From positions 998,001 through 1,062,000 of the forward strand of contig CANKYK010000002.1 in NCBI GenBank assembly GCA_947488155.1: a stretch of 64,000 bases of DNA, read 5' to 3'. Shown one piece after another: positions 37,936 to 48,946 of this stretch. The translations under genes and the position numbers were made by a program. Positions within the stretch are counted from its first letter, which is position 1; each line of letters begins with the position of its first letter. Below the pieces are notes generated by a model, which saw only the letters and a list, made by a program, of their open reading frames with translations, was not told the origin of the DNA and ran no database searches. This stretch comes from an uncultured Erythrobacter sp. GTDB taxonomy: Bacteria > Pseudomonadota > Alphaproteobacteria > Sphingomonadales > Sphingomonadaceae.

Positions 37936-39345
37936 ATGGCGAAAGAACGATCCCCAGGACTGAAGTTACTCTTCGCAGCCATTATCGGCATGGCGCTGAC
38001 CATACCATTATTGGCTGTCTACGCGCTGGTGTATGACCGGCAAGATCAAGCGCGCATTGCGCAAGACTCTATCACCGAGGGTTGGGCAGGTGCGCAAGTA
38101 CTCGCAGGGCCAGTGTTGGTCGTGCCGTACAATCAGGAGCGCGTGACCAATGAAGAGGTGAACAACCGGACGGTTACACGCACCATCACCGTCCGAGAGC
38201 TGCTGTATATCTCTCCGGAGAAGCAGGACATCACAACCGCAATCAATCCTGAGGTGAAATCTCGCGGATCGATCCACAAATCGGTAATCTATGATGTCGT
38301 GCTGTCGGGGACGGCGGCCTTCGCTATGCCAAGTGACCTAGACCGGTTCGGGGTAGAAGCAGAGCAATTGCTGTTGGATGAGGCGGAAATTCGTTTCCCG
38401 ATCTCTGACCCGCGCGGCATTCAAACCGACGCTGAATTGAACGTTGGCGGTGAGGCTATTCCTCTGCGACCAGGCCTTGGCACGAACAGCGATGGCAGCG
38501 GCATGCACGCCTTCCTTGACTGGACCGGTAGCGAACCACTGAACGTCGAGTTCAATTACAAGCTGCGTGGCAGCAGCGCGATCAGCATGGTGCCGCAAGG
38601 CAAGGAAACCAATTGGATGGTCGAATCCGAATGGCCGCACCCAAGCTTTGCTGGCAGCTTCCTGCCAGGTGATGAGACGGTCGAGATCAGCGATGCTGGC
38701 TTTAAGGCCAGTTGGTCGATCTCGAACCTGGCGCTTGGACAAACTTTGGTACGCAACAGCGAAGCACAGCTACCGCAAATCAATGCCGGTGATCGCTTCT
38801 CTGCGTACTCAAACGACGGCAGCGACGTGAGCATTGCAACGATCCGCCTGGTTGAGCCGGTTGATCTTTACAGCCGCGTCAATCGCTCAGTGAAATATGG
38901 TTTCCTGTTCATCGGCTTTACGTTCCTGGCCTTCCTGATGTTTGACATCGTCGGCGGTGCGCGTGTGGCAGCGGCGGAATATCTGCTCAGCGGGGCAGGA
39001 CTTGTCCTGTTCTTCGTAATGCTGCTGGCCTTTTCCGAGATGCTCGGTTTCATGATCGCTTATCTGATCGCGAGCGCCGCAACCATCGGATTGCTGTCAG
39101 CTTACAGCGCGGCAATTCTGGGCAGCTGGAAACGGGCGAGGGTCATCGCGGCTCTGCTGGTTGCGCTTTACGCAGGCCTCTATGTGCTGCTGAACCTCGA
39201 AGAATGGTCTCTAGTGATTGGATCGGTGCTGCTGTTCTTCGCTCTGGCAGGCATGATGTATGCGACCCGTCGGATCGATTGGTCGTCAGCGGCCAAGTCT
39301 GATGAGCCGATGCCTGCCATCCCGGCGGAGAGCGCAGCGACTTAA
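37936..39345 (+). CDS. creD: Inner membrane protein CreD
   Basis: 469 residues from the ATG at 37936 with AGGAGG seven bases upstream. One N-terminal helix (about 10-30), a large periplasmic domain (VLAGPVLVVPYNQE, YDVVLSGTAAF, FLDWTGS, ISNLALGQTL) and about five C-terminal helices, beginning at VKYGFLFIGFTFLAFLMFD, give the CreD layout. CreD/BlrD proteins belong to envelope stress regulons and have been tied to beta-lactamase induction in other bacteria. Here CreB and CreC are absent and a BlaI/M56 pair precedes it, separated by a likely terminator. Confidence 0.9.
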   Translation: MAKERSPGLKLLFAAIIGMALTIPLLAVYALVYDRQDQARIAQDSITEGWAGAQVLAGPVLVVPYNQERVTNEEVNNRTVTRTITVRELLYISPEKQDITTAINPEVKSRGSIHKSVIYDVVLSGTAAFAMPSDLDRFGVEAEQLLLDEAEIRFPISDPRGIQTDAELNVGGEAIPLRPGLGTNSDGSGMHAFLDWTGSEPLNVEFNYKLRGSSAISMVPQGKETNWMVESEWPHPSFAGSFLPGDETVEISDAGFKASWSISNLALGQTLVRNSEAQLPQINAGDRFSAYSNDGSDVSIATIRLVEPVDLYSRVNRSVKYGFLFIGFTFLAFLMFDIVGGARVAAAEYLLSGAGLVLFFVMLLAFSEMLGFMIAYLIASAATIGLLSAYSAAILGSWKRARVIAALLVALYAGLYVLLNLEEWSLVIGSVLLFFALAGMMYATRRIDWSSAAKSDEPMPAIPAESAAT

Positions 39346-39371
39346 TCGCTCGCGCTTCTACCGGTAGGTAT

Positions 39372-39409
39372 TTCGGGGCTGGAACGGGTCAAACCGCTCC
39401 GGCCCCGAA
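39372..39409. terminator. Bidirectional terminator between creD and the convergent zinc peptidase gene
   Basis: Long interrupted hairpin: TTCGGGGC (39372-39379) pairs with GCCCCGAA (39402-39409), and inner GGA/TCC and CGG/CCG pairs continue it. Located in the 92 bases between two convergent genes. Confidence 0.65.
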
Positions 39410-39437
39410 TTCTGTTGGAAACTAGGCGATAAGGACG

Positions 39438-40316
39438 TCAGCCAAAGTCGAAATAGACATTGCAGACGTCGCTATCGGCGCTGTCGAGCCCGCGGCGCAG
39501 GGCCTCCATGCGTTGCTGACTGGTGCCGTGAGTGAAACCTTCAGGATTGATCCGTTGACCTGCATTGCGTTGTAAGGTGTCGTCCCCAATCGACGCGGCA
39601 GCGCGCATGCCTTCTTCCAGGTCGCCGCGTTCAATCAATTGGCGATTCTTGCCCGCCCAGACCCCGGCATAGCAATCGGCCTGCAATTCCATGCGGACCT
39701 GCAACTGGTTGCGATTGCGCGGGTTCTGCTGTTGGGCGCTGCGTACCTGCCCAGCGATACCGGTGAGGTTTTGGATATGATGTCCATATTCATGCGCGAT
39801 CACATAAAGCCGTGCAAAGTCGCCGCCCGTACCAGCCATACGGGCGAGCTGATCATAGAAGCTGGTGTCGATATAAATGCCCATGTCCGCCGGACAGTAA
39901 AACGGGCCAGAGGCGGAACTGGCGCTGCCGCAGCCGCTCGTGTTGACGCGTCCTGTCCGAAACAGGTCGAGAAACGGCTGTTCAAAGGGGATGCCGGCGC
40001 GGGCAAACTCTGGCTCCCATGTCTCATTCAAGGATGTGAGCGCTGCGCATGCTTCGGTTGCATATTGGCTACTGGAGCAGATTTCCTGCTCACTTCTTTG
40101 TCCTTGTTGCACCTGCGGCTGCGGGCCTTGCTGCTGCACGCCTTCGACCACGCCTAGCATTTGGCCGGGATCGATACCAAACACCAGTGCACCAATCGCG
40201 ACGATCACAATCGTGCCGCAACCCATTCCGCCAGCCCGGCCGCCCGGCATTCTGCGCCCACCGCCATCGCTGGAGCGGACCTTGATCTTGGATGTGTCGA
40301 ACGGGTTGAGTCGCAT
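39438..40316 (-). CDS. YpfJ-type neutral zinc metallopeptidase
   Basis: 292 residues from the ATG at 40316 (MRLNPFDTSKIKVRSSDGGG, the usual start; the frame extends to 40400 but without a family match). One membrane helix (about 33-47) precedes a Gln-rich linker and the peptidase domain with HEYGHH (His175, Glu176, His179) and the ELQADCYAGVW segment, where the third ligand lies. Cysteine pairs suggest a periplasmic location. Substrate unknown. Confidence 0.9.
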   Translation of the reverse strand: MRLNPFDTSKIKVRSSDGGGRRMPGGRAGGMGCGTIVIVAIGALVFGIDPGQMLGVVEGVQQQGPQPQVQQGQRSEQEICSSSQYATEACAALTSLNETWEPEFARAGIPFEQPFLDLFRTGRVNTSGCGSASSASGPFYCPADMGIYIDTSFYDQLARMAGTGGDFARLYVIAHEYGHHIQNLTGIAGQVRSAQQQNPRNRNQLQVRMELQADCYAGVWAGKNRQLIERGDLEEGMRAAASIGDDTLQRNAGQRINPEGFTHGTSQQRMEALRRGLDSADSDVCNVYFDFG

Positions 40317-40466
40317 TGTGTTTTCCCTCCCTGGTCCGGGCTGTGCGATCCCGCATGGCCTAGACTGCGTTTCGCACATTGCTGCGCTGCCCGCCTGCAT
40401 AAATGCTGGACAGGGCCGCCTGCAATGGCAAAAGCCTGATGGGAAACGAAACTGCAGGAGTTACCG

Positions 40467-41222
40467 ATGTTCCTCAAGGGCAAACGCGCGCTTATCACGG
40501 GATCAACCTCCGGGATTGGTTTGGCCGTGGCCCGCGCGCTTCATGCAGAGGGTGCAGACGTGATCCTCAATGGCTTTGGCGACGAGGCAGAGATTGCGGC
40601 GCTGCGTGAGGAAATGGGCGCGGATTACAGCGGCGCAAACCTGCTCGATAGCGGTGCGATCGAAGCCATGATGGCTGAGGTCGGTACGGTTGATATTCTG
40701 GTCAACAATGCCGGGATGCAGCACGTTGCGCCGGTCGATGAATTTCCGCCGGAGAAATGGGAACAAGTCATTGGTCTCAATCTTACTGCACCGTTTCACA
40801 CAACGCGGCTTGCCGTGCCGGGCATGAAGGAGCGCGGTTGGGGCCGGATTATCAACACCGCGAGCGCGCATTCACTCACCGCGTCTCCGTTCAAAAGCGC
40901 GTATAATGCCAGCAAGCATGGGATTGCTGGATTCACGAAGACAATCGCGCTGGAGCTCGCGCAAACCGGGGTGACCGCCAATTGCATCAGCCCAGGCTAT
41001 GTTTGGACGCCTCTGATCGAGGGGCAGATCCCGGATACGATGAAGGCGCGCGGTCTCACTCGAGACGAGGTGATAAACGACGTCCTACTGGCGAAACAAC
41101 CAACGAAGAAATTCGTGCAGCCAGCAGAGATTGGCGCGCTTGCGGTCTTCCTTTGCCGCGAAGAAGCGGGCAATGTGACCGGAGCCAATTGGAGCATAGA
41201 CGGAGGCTGGACTGCCGAGTGA
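40467..41222 (+). CDS. bdhA: 3-hydroxybutyrate dehydrogenase (SDR)
   Basis: 251 residues. TGSTSGIG binds NAD, NNAGMQHVAPV and Tyr146/Lys150 in the SAYNASKHG block give the active site, and the late segment QPTKKFVQPAEIGALAVFL is the hallmark of D-3-hydroxybutyrate dehydrogenases. The enzyme oxidises 3-hydroxybutyrate released from polyester to acetoacetate, which fits the phaC-phaZ pair 37 kb away. The next gene overlaps its stop by four bases. Confidence 0.93.
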   Translation: MFLKGKRALITGSTSGIGLAVARALHAEGADVILNGFGDEAEIAALREEMGADYSGANLLDSGAIEAMMAEVGTVDILVNNAGMQHVAPVDEFPPEKWEQVIGLNLTAPFHTTRLAVPGMKERGWGRIINTASAHSLTASPFKSAYNASKHGIAGFTKTIALELAQTGVTANCISPGYVWTPLIEGQIPDTMKARGLTRDEVINDVLLAKQPTKKFVQPAEIGALAVFLCREEAGNVTGANWSIDGGWTAE

Positions 41223-42724
41223 GTAACGCAGGGGCGCAAACGGGGGCGAGGTTAGCAGGCCTTGCAAGAGCATGTGTGATTGCCGCCCTCGGGCTGGTGG
41301 TCAGCGCCTGTGTCGGCTCGCCCGTTGCGAGCGTTTCCAAGGCAGAGCGGGCGCAAATCGCCGCCAGCATGTCGCGCGATATCAATATCCTCGCCAGCGA
41401 TACATATGGCGGGCGCAAGCCGGGCACTGATGGACAGGATCTAACCGTCAATTACATCATTGATCGGTTTCAGAATGTGGGTTTGGAATCCGGCACCAAT
41501 GATCCGGGCAATCCATGGCGTGCGCCGGTTCGCCTGATCAGTACACAGCCGAGCGAAAGCTCCGTCACGTTGAGCTTTGGCGCGCGGGAAGTAGAGCTGC
41601 CCACGGAGGTCGCCGCCGCCTACACCACCCGCCAATTGGCCTTGGTGGAGGGTGCAGATGTGGTCTTCGTTGGCCGCGAGGCGACGCGAGTTTCACCAGA
41701 GCGAGTGGCCGGCAAAGTGGTGTTAATGCTGGACGAGGACGGCGTCAGCGATGCGCGCCGCGAGATCCTGTTCGGCAAGGGGCCGGTCGCAATCATCACG
41801 GTGATGCAAGATACCAAATCGATCGCGGATCAGCGTTTCATAAGCGAGCGTGAACGGTTCATCTTGGCGAGCCGTGAAGGTCAGGAATTGCGTGCCTTCA
41901 TCACCAATTCTGTGATGCTTGGCATGCTGGGTGGGGATCGCTGGGACGAGCTGCTGCAGGCTTCTGATGAAGATGAATTCGAAGCGATTGACCTGACCAT
42001 GGCGGCCACAATCGAGGCCAAGTCAAGGCGGCGCGAGTTCAATTCGTTCAATGTCATCGGCCGATTGCCCGGCGTGCAACCCGCCGAGGGTGCTGTGCTG
42101 CTGCTGGCGCATTGGGACCATCTGGGCACCTGCGGGACGGAGAGCGATCAAGACAAAATCTGCAATGGCGCGATTGATAATGCCAGCGGAATTGCGCTGA
42201 TCATTGAGCTTGCTCGGCGGCTTAAAGAGGCCGGCCCGCATGACCGCGATATCTATGTAATGGCAACCACGGCCGAAGAGGCAGGCTTGCTCGGCATCCG
42301 CGCATTCACCGAAAAGCCCTCCATTCCGCTCGACAGCATTGTTGCGGCCTTCAATTTCGACACCGTCGCGCTAGCACCACAGGGAAGCCCAGTTGGCTTT
42401 ATCGGGGAAGGGCGCACCGTACTCGATGAGGTTGTGATGGATGTGCTGAATGACGCGCGCCGAAAGCTAGGCAACCGTGAAACTGCCGAGAGCTTTATCC
42501 AGCGCCAGGACGCCTGGGTCCTGCTGCAAGAGAACGTACCAGCACTCGTGCTGTCCACGACCTTTGGCTCGGAAATCACGCTTGGGCCATACCTGGAGGC
42601 CGATTACCACCGCGTGTCGGACGATATCGATAAAATTGAACTCGGCGGGGCAATTGACGACCTGCTGTTGCATGAAGAATTGGTCAAAAGACTGGCTGAT
42701 ACCGAGGTTTATCCAACGCCTTAA
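41219..42724 (+). CDS. M28 family peptidase, lipoprotein
   Basis: 501 residues from a GTG overlapping the bdhA stop (GTGA). The signal ends in LGLVVSAC, so it is probably a lipoprotein. A PA-like insert lies around 160-240; the M28 zinc motifs are LLAHWDHLGTCG, NGAIDNASGIA (metal-bridging Asp) and ATTAEEAGLLG (catalytic Glu pair). FNFDTVA and TTFGSEI follow in the usual order. It may trim peptides in the periplasm. The longer upstream frame inside bdhA is not used. Confidence 0.9.
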   Translation: MSNAGAQTGARLAGLARACVIAALGLVVSACVGSPVASVSKAERAQIAASMSRDINILASDTYGGRKPGTDGQDLTVNYIIDRFQNVGLESGTNDPGNPWRAPVRLISTQPSESSVTLSFGAREVELPTEVAAAYTTRQLALVEGADVVFVGREATRVSPERVAGKVVLMLDEDGVSDARREILFGKGPVAIITVMQDTKSIADQRFISERERFILASREGQELRAFITNSVMLGMLGGDRWDELLQASDEDEFEAIDLTMAATIEAKSRRREFNSFNVIGRLPGVQPAEGAVLLLAHWDHLGTCGTESDQDKICNGAIDNASGIALIIELARRLKEAGPHDRDIYVMATTAEEAGLLGIRAFTEKPSIPLDSIVAAFNFDTVALAPQGSPVGFIGEGRTVLDEVVMDVLNDARRKLGNRETAESFIQRQDAWVLLQENVPALVLSTTFGSEITLGPYLEADYHRVSDDIDKIELGGAIDDLLLHEELVKRLADTEVYPTP

Positions 42725-42827
42725 CCAACAAGCTGAGGATTAAGAGCGCTTTTCGCACCTGCACACCCTAGCGGATCGGGTGAAGTGCGGTTACATGGGC
42801 CGCCACATCAATCATGCTCTGACTTAG

Positions 42828-44294
<1,467 letters not shown>

Positions 44295-44300
44295 GATCAT

Positions 44301-44561
44301 ATGATGGAATTGTTTGTGCCGGTTATGCTGTTCTTTGTTGGATGGCATCCAAATCAACCGGGTGAGACGGATATCCAGCGCCTAGAATTCCTGTTCGCCT
44401 CAGCGGCGGAATGCGAAGAAGCTGGTGCCAAAATGGCGAAGGAAATGACGCAGGCGGCGAACGGCAAAAGCGGCGTACGCTACGAGCATCGCTGCATGAG
44501 TGCGCCAGCCCTAACGGAATATGAATCCGTCTGGCAGAACCACTTAAAGTCAACGAAATGA
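44301..44561 (+). CDS. Small exported or anchored protein of unknown function
   Basis: 86 residues with a short hydrophobic N-terminus (MELFVPVMLFFVGW) and two cysteines (Cys38 region AECEEAG and HRCMS). Not recognised. It sits seven bases after guaB and overlaps the rsmB start by four bases, so it is cotranscribed with both. Confidence 0.6.
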   Translation: MMELFVPVMLFFVGWHPNQPGETDIQRLEFLFASAAECEEAGAKMAKEMTQAANGKSGVRYEHRCMSAPALTEYESVWQNHLKSTK

Positions 44562-45739
44562 GGCCTGCAGCGCGCGTTCAAGCAGCCATTGAACTGCTTG
44601 ATACGATCATCGATTGCGCCCGGCGTAAGGCCGCCCCGGCAGACCGTTTAATCTCGGAATATTTCAAGGCGCGGCGCTATGCCGGCTCCAAGGATCGGCG
44701 CGCCATTCGCGAGCTGGTTTACCGAGCAATACGGCTGTGCGGGCCGGTGCCCAAGAACGGGCGAGCGGCGATGCTTGCCCTGGGCCAGGAAGACCTCGCG
44801 ATCCTCGAATTGTTTGATAGTTCCGATCATGGACCTGCAAAGATCCGAGATGGCGAAAAATTCGCCAAGGTCGGTGTCGCGCCGGGATGGCTGATCGAAT
44901 TGCTCTCGCAAAGCGGGATTACCGGCGAGGCCGCCGAAGCCTTGCTCGGCCGCGCACCGCTCGACATTCGGGTGAACTCGCTGAAGGCTGATCGTGATAC
45001 GATTGAACTGCCTGAACCGAGCGAGAAGTTGGCTTCAGAACAAGGCCTGCGCTTTCCTTTCGGCACTCAGGTGGAGCAATGGCAGGCGTACCGCGATGGC
45101 CAGATCGAGGTGCAAGACCACGGCAGCCAGCTGGTGTGCGAAGCATTGACGGCGAAACCTGGCGACACGGTAATTGATCTGTGTGCAGGGGCCGGGGGCA
45201 AGACGTTGGCTCTGTCGGCAAAGCTGGGCAATGCAGCCTCTCTTATCGCGTCGGACACCGACAAGCGCAGGCTTGGCAATCTGGCCCCGCGCGCGGCCCG
45301 CACAGGCGCAGAGGTAGACCACATCGTCTTGCTCGATCCGGGCAAGGAAATGGAGGCCTTGGCCCAGTGGGCTGCAAAGGCGGATCACGTACTGGTCGAC
45401 GCGCCTTGCTCTGGCAGCGGCACCTGGCGGCGCAATCCGGAAAGCAGATGGCGCTTAGACGAGGCCGAACTTACCCGGCTGAACGAGCTGCAGGATCATG
45501 TGCTCGACGTGGGGGCGCAGTTGGTTCGTCCGGGCGGCTCAATGGTGTTCGTTACCTGCTCGCTCTTGGATGCGGAGGGCCCGCACCGGATCAAGGCCTT
45601 TCTAGAACGGCATGAGGGATGGACAGCGAAGGTACCAGACTTGGCGCTGGGCGCGCCGCGCGGTGAGGGATGGCGGCTTGATCCGTTCCAACACGGCACG
45701 GACGGATTTTTTGTCGCAAATCTGGAATTTGCGTGTTAG
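44558..45739 (+). CDS. rsmB: 16S rRNA m5C methyltransferase family (RsmB/NOP)
   Basis: 393 residues. An N-terminal NusB-like helical domain (SEYFKARRYAGSKDRRAIREL) precedes the SAM domain with VIDLCAGAGGKTLALS, DAPCSGSGTWRRNPE (first active cysteine) and VFVTCSLLDAEG (second, nucleophilic cysteine). These are the two cysteines of RNA 5-methylcytosine transferases. RsmB specificity is inferred from the overall layout. Confidence 0.87.
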   Translation: MRPAARVQAAIELLDTIIDCARRKAAPADRLISEYFKARRYAGSKDRRAIRELVYRAIRLCGPVPKNGRAAMLALGQEDLAILELFDSSDHGPAKIRDGEKFAKVGVAPGWLIELLSQSGITGEAAEALLGRAPLDIRVNSLKADRDTIELPEPSEKLASEQGLRFPFGTQVEQWQAYRDGQIEVQDHGSQLVCEALTAKPGDTVIDLCAGAGGKTLALSAKLGNAASLIASDTDKRRLGNLAPRAARTGAEVDHIVLLDPGKEMEALAQWAAKADHVLVDAPCSGSGTWRRNPESRWRLDEAELTRLNELQDHVLDVGAQLVRPGGSMVFVTCSLLDAEGPHRIKAFLERHEGWTAKVPDLALGAPRGEGWRLDPFQHGTDGFFVANLEFAC

Positions 45740-45797
45740 CTCATGCGCTATGGCTGAGCCTCAAACTTCCAGCTTAGCTTCCCTTAAGGAGACGCTC

Positions 45798-46298
45798 ATG
45801 CGCTTTGCGCCCGCCGCCGCTGCCCTATCGCTCGTACTCACCATCTCGGCGAGCGTCACCAGCGCGCAGGATTATAAACCTGACGCGCGCGCTGCCGCGC
45901 TTGTGGCGCAGGGCCAGGCATCGCTTAAGGCTGAAGATCCGCAGGCCGCGATTGATGCCTTTGAGGCCGCATTGGCGGTTGATCCGGGCTATGTTGGCGT
46001 GTTTCTAGAGCTGGCAAGTGTGGCCCGGTTTGAAGGGCTGCAAGGCAAGGCGATCCGTTATTACCGCGAAGCTTTGGTGCGTGATCCCGGCAATTTTGCG
46101 GCCATGTCGGGCGAGGGTGAGGCTCTGGTAGAGAAGGGCGCGCTGGAGAAGGCGAAGCTCAACCTGGCGCAACTGCGCAGCCTGTGCGGGGCGAACTGCC
46201 CAGAGACGTTGGCTTTGCAAAGCAGCATCGCGACCGGCGCTCAGGCGCGGCTTGCGGCAGAAACCGCGGCCGCTGAGGGCGGCGTCGCGCAAAACTGA
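45798..46298 (+). CDS. Periplasmic TPR-repeat protein
   Basis: 166 residues from the ATG at 45798 (AAGGAG eight bases upstream); a longer frame starts inside rsmB but has no ribosome site. Signal peptide ends near SVTSAQD. Three tetratricopeptide-like pairs follow (GQASLKAEDPQAAIDAFEAA, AVDPGYVGVF and ALVRDPGNFAAMSGEGEALV), with a cysteine pair (SLCGANC) at the end. No partner can be deduced. Confidence 0.82.
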   Translation: MRFAPAAAALSLVLTISASVTSAQDYKPDARAAALVAQGQASLKAEDPQAAIDAFEAALAVDPGYVGVFLELASVARFEGLQGKAIRYYREALVRDPGNFAAMSGEGEALVEKGALEKAKLNLAQLRSLCGANCPETLALQSSIATGAQARLAAETAAAEGGVAQN

Positions 46299-46316
46299 GT
46301 GCAGCTGAGCCAAGCG

Positions 46317-46802
46317 CTAAATCAGCGGCGCAAACTCTTCAACCAATGCAGCGTAAACATCGCGTTTGAAGGACACGATCAGCTCCGGCAGTTGCGCTGG
46401 CTCGATCCATTTGTAGGATTCGAATTCCGCCGGTTCGTGCGCGTTTAGGTTGATGTCCGCCTCAGTTCCCAAAAACCGGCCGAGGAACCAATGCTGTTCC
46501 TGCCCGCGATATTTGCCCTTCCACACCTTACCCAGCAATTCGGGCGGCAAATCATAGAGATGCGTGGTGGCCGAGCGCTTGATCACCTCGACCAAATGCG
46601 CGCCAATGCCGGTTTCCTCCTCCAGCTCGCGCAGAGCGGCCTGTTCCTCATCCTCGCCCTTGTCGATCCCGCCTTGCGGCATCTGCCATGCGCCAAGCGT
46701 CTTGGGATCACGGTTTGCATCAATGCGCTGCCCAACAAAGACTTGACCATCGGCGTTGACCAGCATGAAACCAGCGCAGGGACGATAGGGCAGATTTTTC
46801 AT
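46317..46802 (-). CDS. rppH: RNA pyrophosphohydrolase (Nudix)
   Basis: 161 residues. The Nudix box GGIDKGEDEEQAALRELEEE continues to TGI with all conserved Glu residues, preceded by AWQMPQ; YRPCAGFMLVNADGQVFVGQR at the start and WKGKYRGQEQHWFLGRF are typical RppH segments. It removes pyrophosphate from mRNA 5' ends and opens decay. The ATG overlaps the esterase stop upstream (4 bases), so both come from one transcript. Convergent with the TPR gene. Confidence 0.92.
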   Translation of the reverse strand: MKNLPYRPCAGFMLVNADGQVFVGQRIDANRDPKTLGAWQMPQGGIDKGEDEEQAALRELEEETGIGAHLVEVIKRSATTHLYDLPPELLGKVWKGKYRGQEQHWFLGRFLGTEADINLNAHEPAEFESYKWIEPAQLPELIVSFKRDVYAALVEEFAPLI

Positions 46803-47752
46803 GCAGTGGCTCCTGCAAGCATGTGTTGCATAGCGGCGATGATGCGTTCCAGATCGGCCTGAGCGCTGGGCACGGCGCCGCGCAGATTGGTGAAGGAATG
46901 TGTTACGCCTTTCACCTCGATCAGCATGTGGTCTGCGCCTGCTTGAGAGAGCGCCGCGCCGTAATCCCGGCCGGAATCACGGATTGGATCCAGGCTGGCG
47001 GTGACCAGTACCGTTGGCGGAGCTGCGCTGTGGTCGCCTAAAACTGGGAAGGCGCGCGGGTCACCGCGATTGGGCTGATACTGCGCATCGAAGAATTCAA
47101 TAGCCGCCTTGGTGAGGACATAGCCGTCTGCAAATTCATTAAGGCTGGCTGATCGCATGGCATCGCTGGCAAGTGGGAAGATCGGCACTTGCAAGACAAC
47201 CGGAACATTGGCGGGGTTTGCTGCCAATTGCTGCCCCATGACAATCGCGGCGTTGCCGCCAGCGCTGTCACCAATCGTGATGATACCATTGACTGGGCGG
47301 CCTAGCTCTGATGGTCCCGATGCGACCCAACGCGTCGCCGCCTCGCAATCCTCAATTGCGGCGGGGAAGGGGGCCTCTGGCGCGAGGCGATAATCCACCG
47401 CCACCACCGGCAAATCCATTAGATACGCGATTTCGGTGCAAAGGTTTTGGTGCGTGTCGAGATCGCCGATCACATAGCCGCCGCCGTGATAGAACATGAT
47501 CACTGGGCCAGCTTCTCGCGTCTCACGTGTATCATACAGGCGCAGGCCGATCTCGCCCGCTGGACCGGGACAGTTAAGGTTACGGACCACCGCCAGGTCA
47601 CGCGCAGGCCTATCCGCCATGGTGTGCAGCGCGCCATAGCCTGCCCGCGCTTCCTCCAGCGTCATATCGGCGATGGCTGGGCCGTTTGCGGCCGCCAATG
47701 CGTCCAAGAATGCCTTCATATCGGCACGGATAAAGGGTGCTGCTGCGCTCAT
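46799..47752 (-). CDS. HSL-family alpha/beta hydrolase (esterase)
   Basis: 317 residues from the ATG at 47752 with GAGG eight bases upstream; a TTG six codons earlier is possible. Oxyanion motif YHGGGYVIGD, nucleophile elbow GDSAGG, then DYRLAPE and the histidine in VKGVTHSF match the hormone-sensitive-lipase family of bacterial esterases acting on short acyl esters. First gene before rppH. Confidence 0.88.
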   Translation of the reverse strand: MSAAAPFIRADMKAFLDALAAANGPAIADMTLEEARAGYGALHTMADRPARDLAVVRNLNCPGPAGEIGLRLYDTRETREAGPVIMFYHGGGYVIGDLDTHQNLCTEIAYLMDLPVVAVDYRLAPEAPFPAAIEDCEAATRWVASGPSELGRPVNGIITIGDSAGGNAAIVMGQQLAANPANVPVVLQVPIFPLASDAMRSASLNEFADGYVLTKAAIEFFDAQYQPNRGDPRAFPVLGDHSAAPPTVLVTASLDPIRDSGRDYGAALSQAGADHMLIEVKGVTHSFTNLRGAVPSAQADLERIIAAMQHMLAGATA

Positions 47753-47851
47753 AGTGATACCTCGTTCCAAACTTTGTTTGATCCTGCGTTAGTCTCCTCT
47801 ACGCGGCTTTTCCACTTGGATTAAAGGACTTGCGGAGATACGCCCTCGTAC

Positions 47852-48847
47852 ATGGACAATCTCACACACAGCCTGGTCGGCGCTTTGCTGGGTCAGGCGG
47901 GGCTTAAGAAGAAAACTGGGCTGGCAATGCCAGCGCTGATCATTGGAGCGAATTTGCCCGATGTGGATGCGGCGTGTTTCTTCTGGCTGGATGGGCAAGA
48001 GCACCTCGGATTTCGGCGCGGGATCACGCATGGACCGCCGGCATTGGTGCTGTTGCCGCTGATATTGGCGGGGCTGCTGTGGGGGTTTGACCGGTGGCAG
48101 GCAAAACGTGGGAAACGGCCAGAGGGTAGACGCCCGGTCAGTTTCAAATGGCTTTTCCTGCTCAGTTTTATCGGATGTCTGACGCATCCCGCTCTGGATT
48201 GGCTGAATGTCTATGGCATCCGATTGCTTGAGCCGTTCTCCTCGCAGTGGTTCTACGGCGATACTTTGTTCATCATCGATGTGTGGCTGTGGGCGCTGAT
48301 GGGCTTTGCCACGTGGTTTTCATTGCGAAGCGAGAGAAATGGCGGAGACTGGATCAAGCCCGCGCGCGTCGCGATAGCAGTATCGCTGGCGTATATCGGG
48401 CTGAATGGGGCGATTACCGGTGCGGCTGAGCGTAGTGATCATGACTTTCATGCCTTTGTCGAAACCATTGCGTCACCGGTGCCAGTTGCATTTTGGGAGC
48501 GTGAAATAATCTTACATGTCCCCGGTGCCGAGCCTGAAACGGCTAGACCGATGCTTAGTTACTGGACCTTAGGCGATGGGCTTGGTTCGCTAGCCTCAAT
48601 GCCTTCCAGCGAGCTCATGTTCATTGAAGATGGGCGGGGGCCAGCCCTAACTGCCCGAGAGGCTAGAGAATTGGACAGCGAGGTTGATGCCTTTCTATTT
48701 TGGTCTCGGGTGCCATTTGCAGAATGCGCCCAAGATGGTTCGATACTGTTGCGTGATGCACGTTTTTATGACCCGCTGTCTCGCGATCGGTTCACTGTCG
48801 CATTACCTGATGTGAAATGTGAACCTTCAGTCCTCCCGTCACCCTGA
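47852..48847 (+). CDS. YdjM-like membrane-bound metal-dependent hydrolase
   Basis: 331 residues. DNLTHSLVGALLGQAGL, GANLPDVD and RRGITHGPPALVLLP with CLTHPALDWLNVYG are the four histidine/aspartate blocks of the YdjM (DUF457) family. Membrane helices lie between them and at about 110-130 and 160-200. The soluble C-terminal third is not conserved. Its final codons and stop run into a palindromic repeat (from 48836), which supplies the TGA; a longer original C-terminus cannot be excluded. Confidence 0.85.
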   Translation: MDNLTHSLVGALLGQAGLKKKTGLAMPALIIGANLPDVDAACFFWLDGQEHLGFRRGITHGPPALVLLPLILAGLLWGFDRWQAKRGKRPEGRRPVSFKWLFLLSFIGCLTHPALDWLNVYGIRLLEPFSSQWFYGDTLFIIDVWLWALMGFATWFSLRSERNGGDWIKPARVAIAVSLAYIGLNGAITGAAERSDHDFHAFVETIASPVPVAFWEREIILHVPGAEPETARPMLSYWTLGDGLGSLASMPSSELMFIEDGRGPALTAREARELDSEVDAFLFWSRVPFAECAQDGSILLRDARFYDPLSRDRFTVALPDVKCEPSVLPSP

Positions 48848-48926
48848 ACTCGGTTCAGGGTCCATCCCCCGCACAAGTTATATCTTTGCGAATGAGATGG
48901 ATGCTGAAACAAGTTCAGCATGACGG
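48836..48926. repeat. Inverted doublet of a palindromic repeat, family B
   Basis: Two 30-base units, 48836-48865 and 48897-48926, are inverted copies of each other and each is itself a palindrome: ACCCTGAAC-TCG-GTTCAGGGT in the first and ATGCTGAA-ACAAG-TTCAGCAT in the second. The first overlaps the end of the YdjM-like gene. A large cruciform or long RNA hairpin can form. Confidence 0.8.
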
Positions 48927-48946
48927 AGTTGGTTCATTTAAGGAAG

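Noticed and set aside
40982-41218. Upstream extension of the M28 peptidase frame into bdhA
   Set aside because: The signal peptide and lipobox begin properly at the GTG at 41219, which overlaps the bdhA stop.
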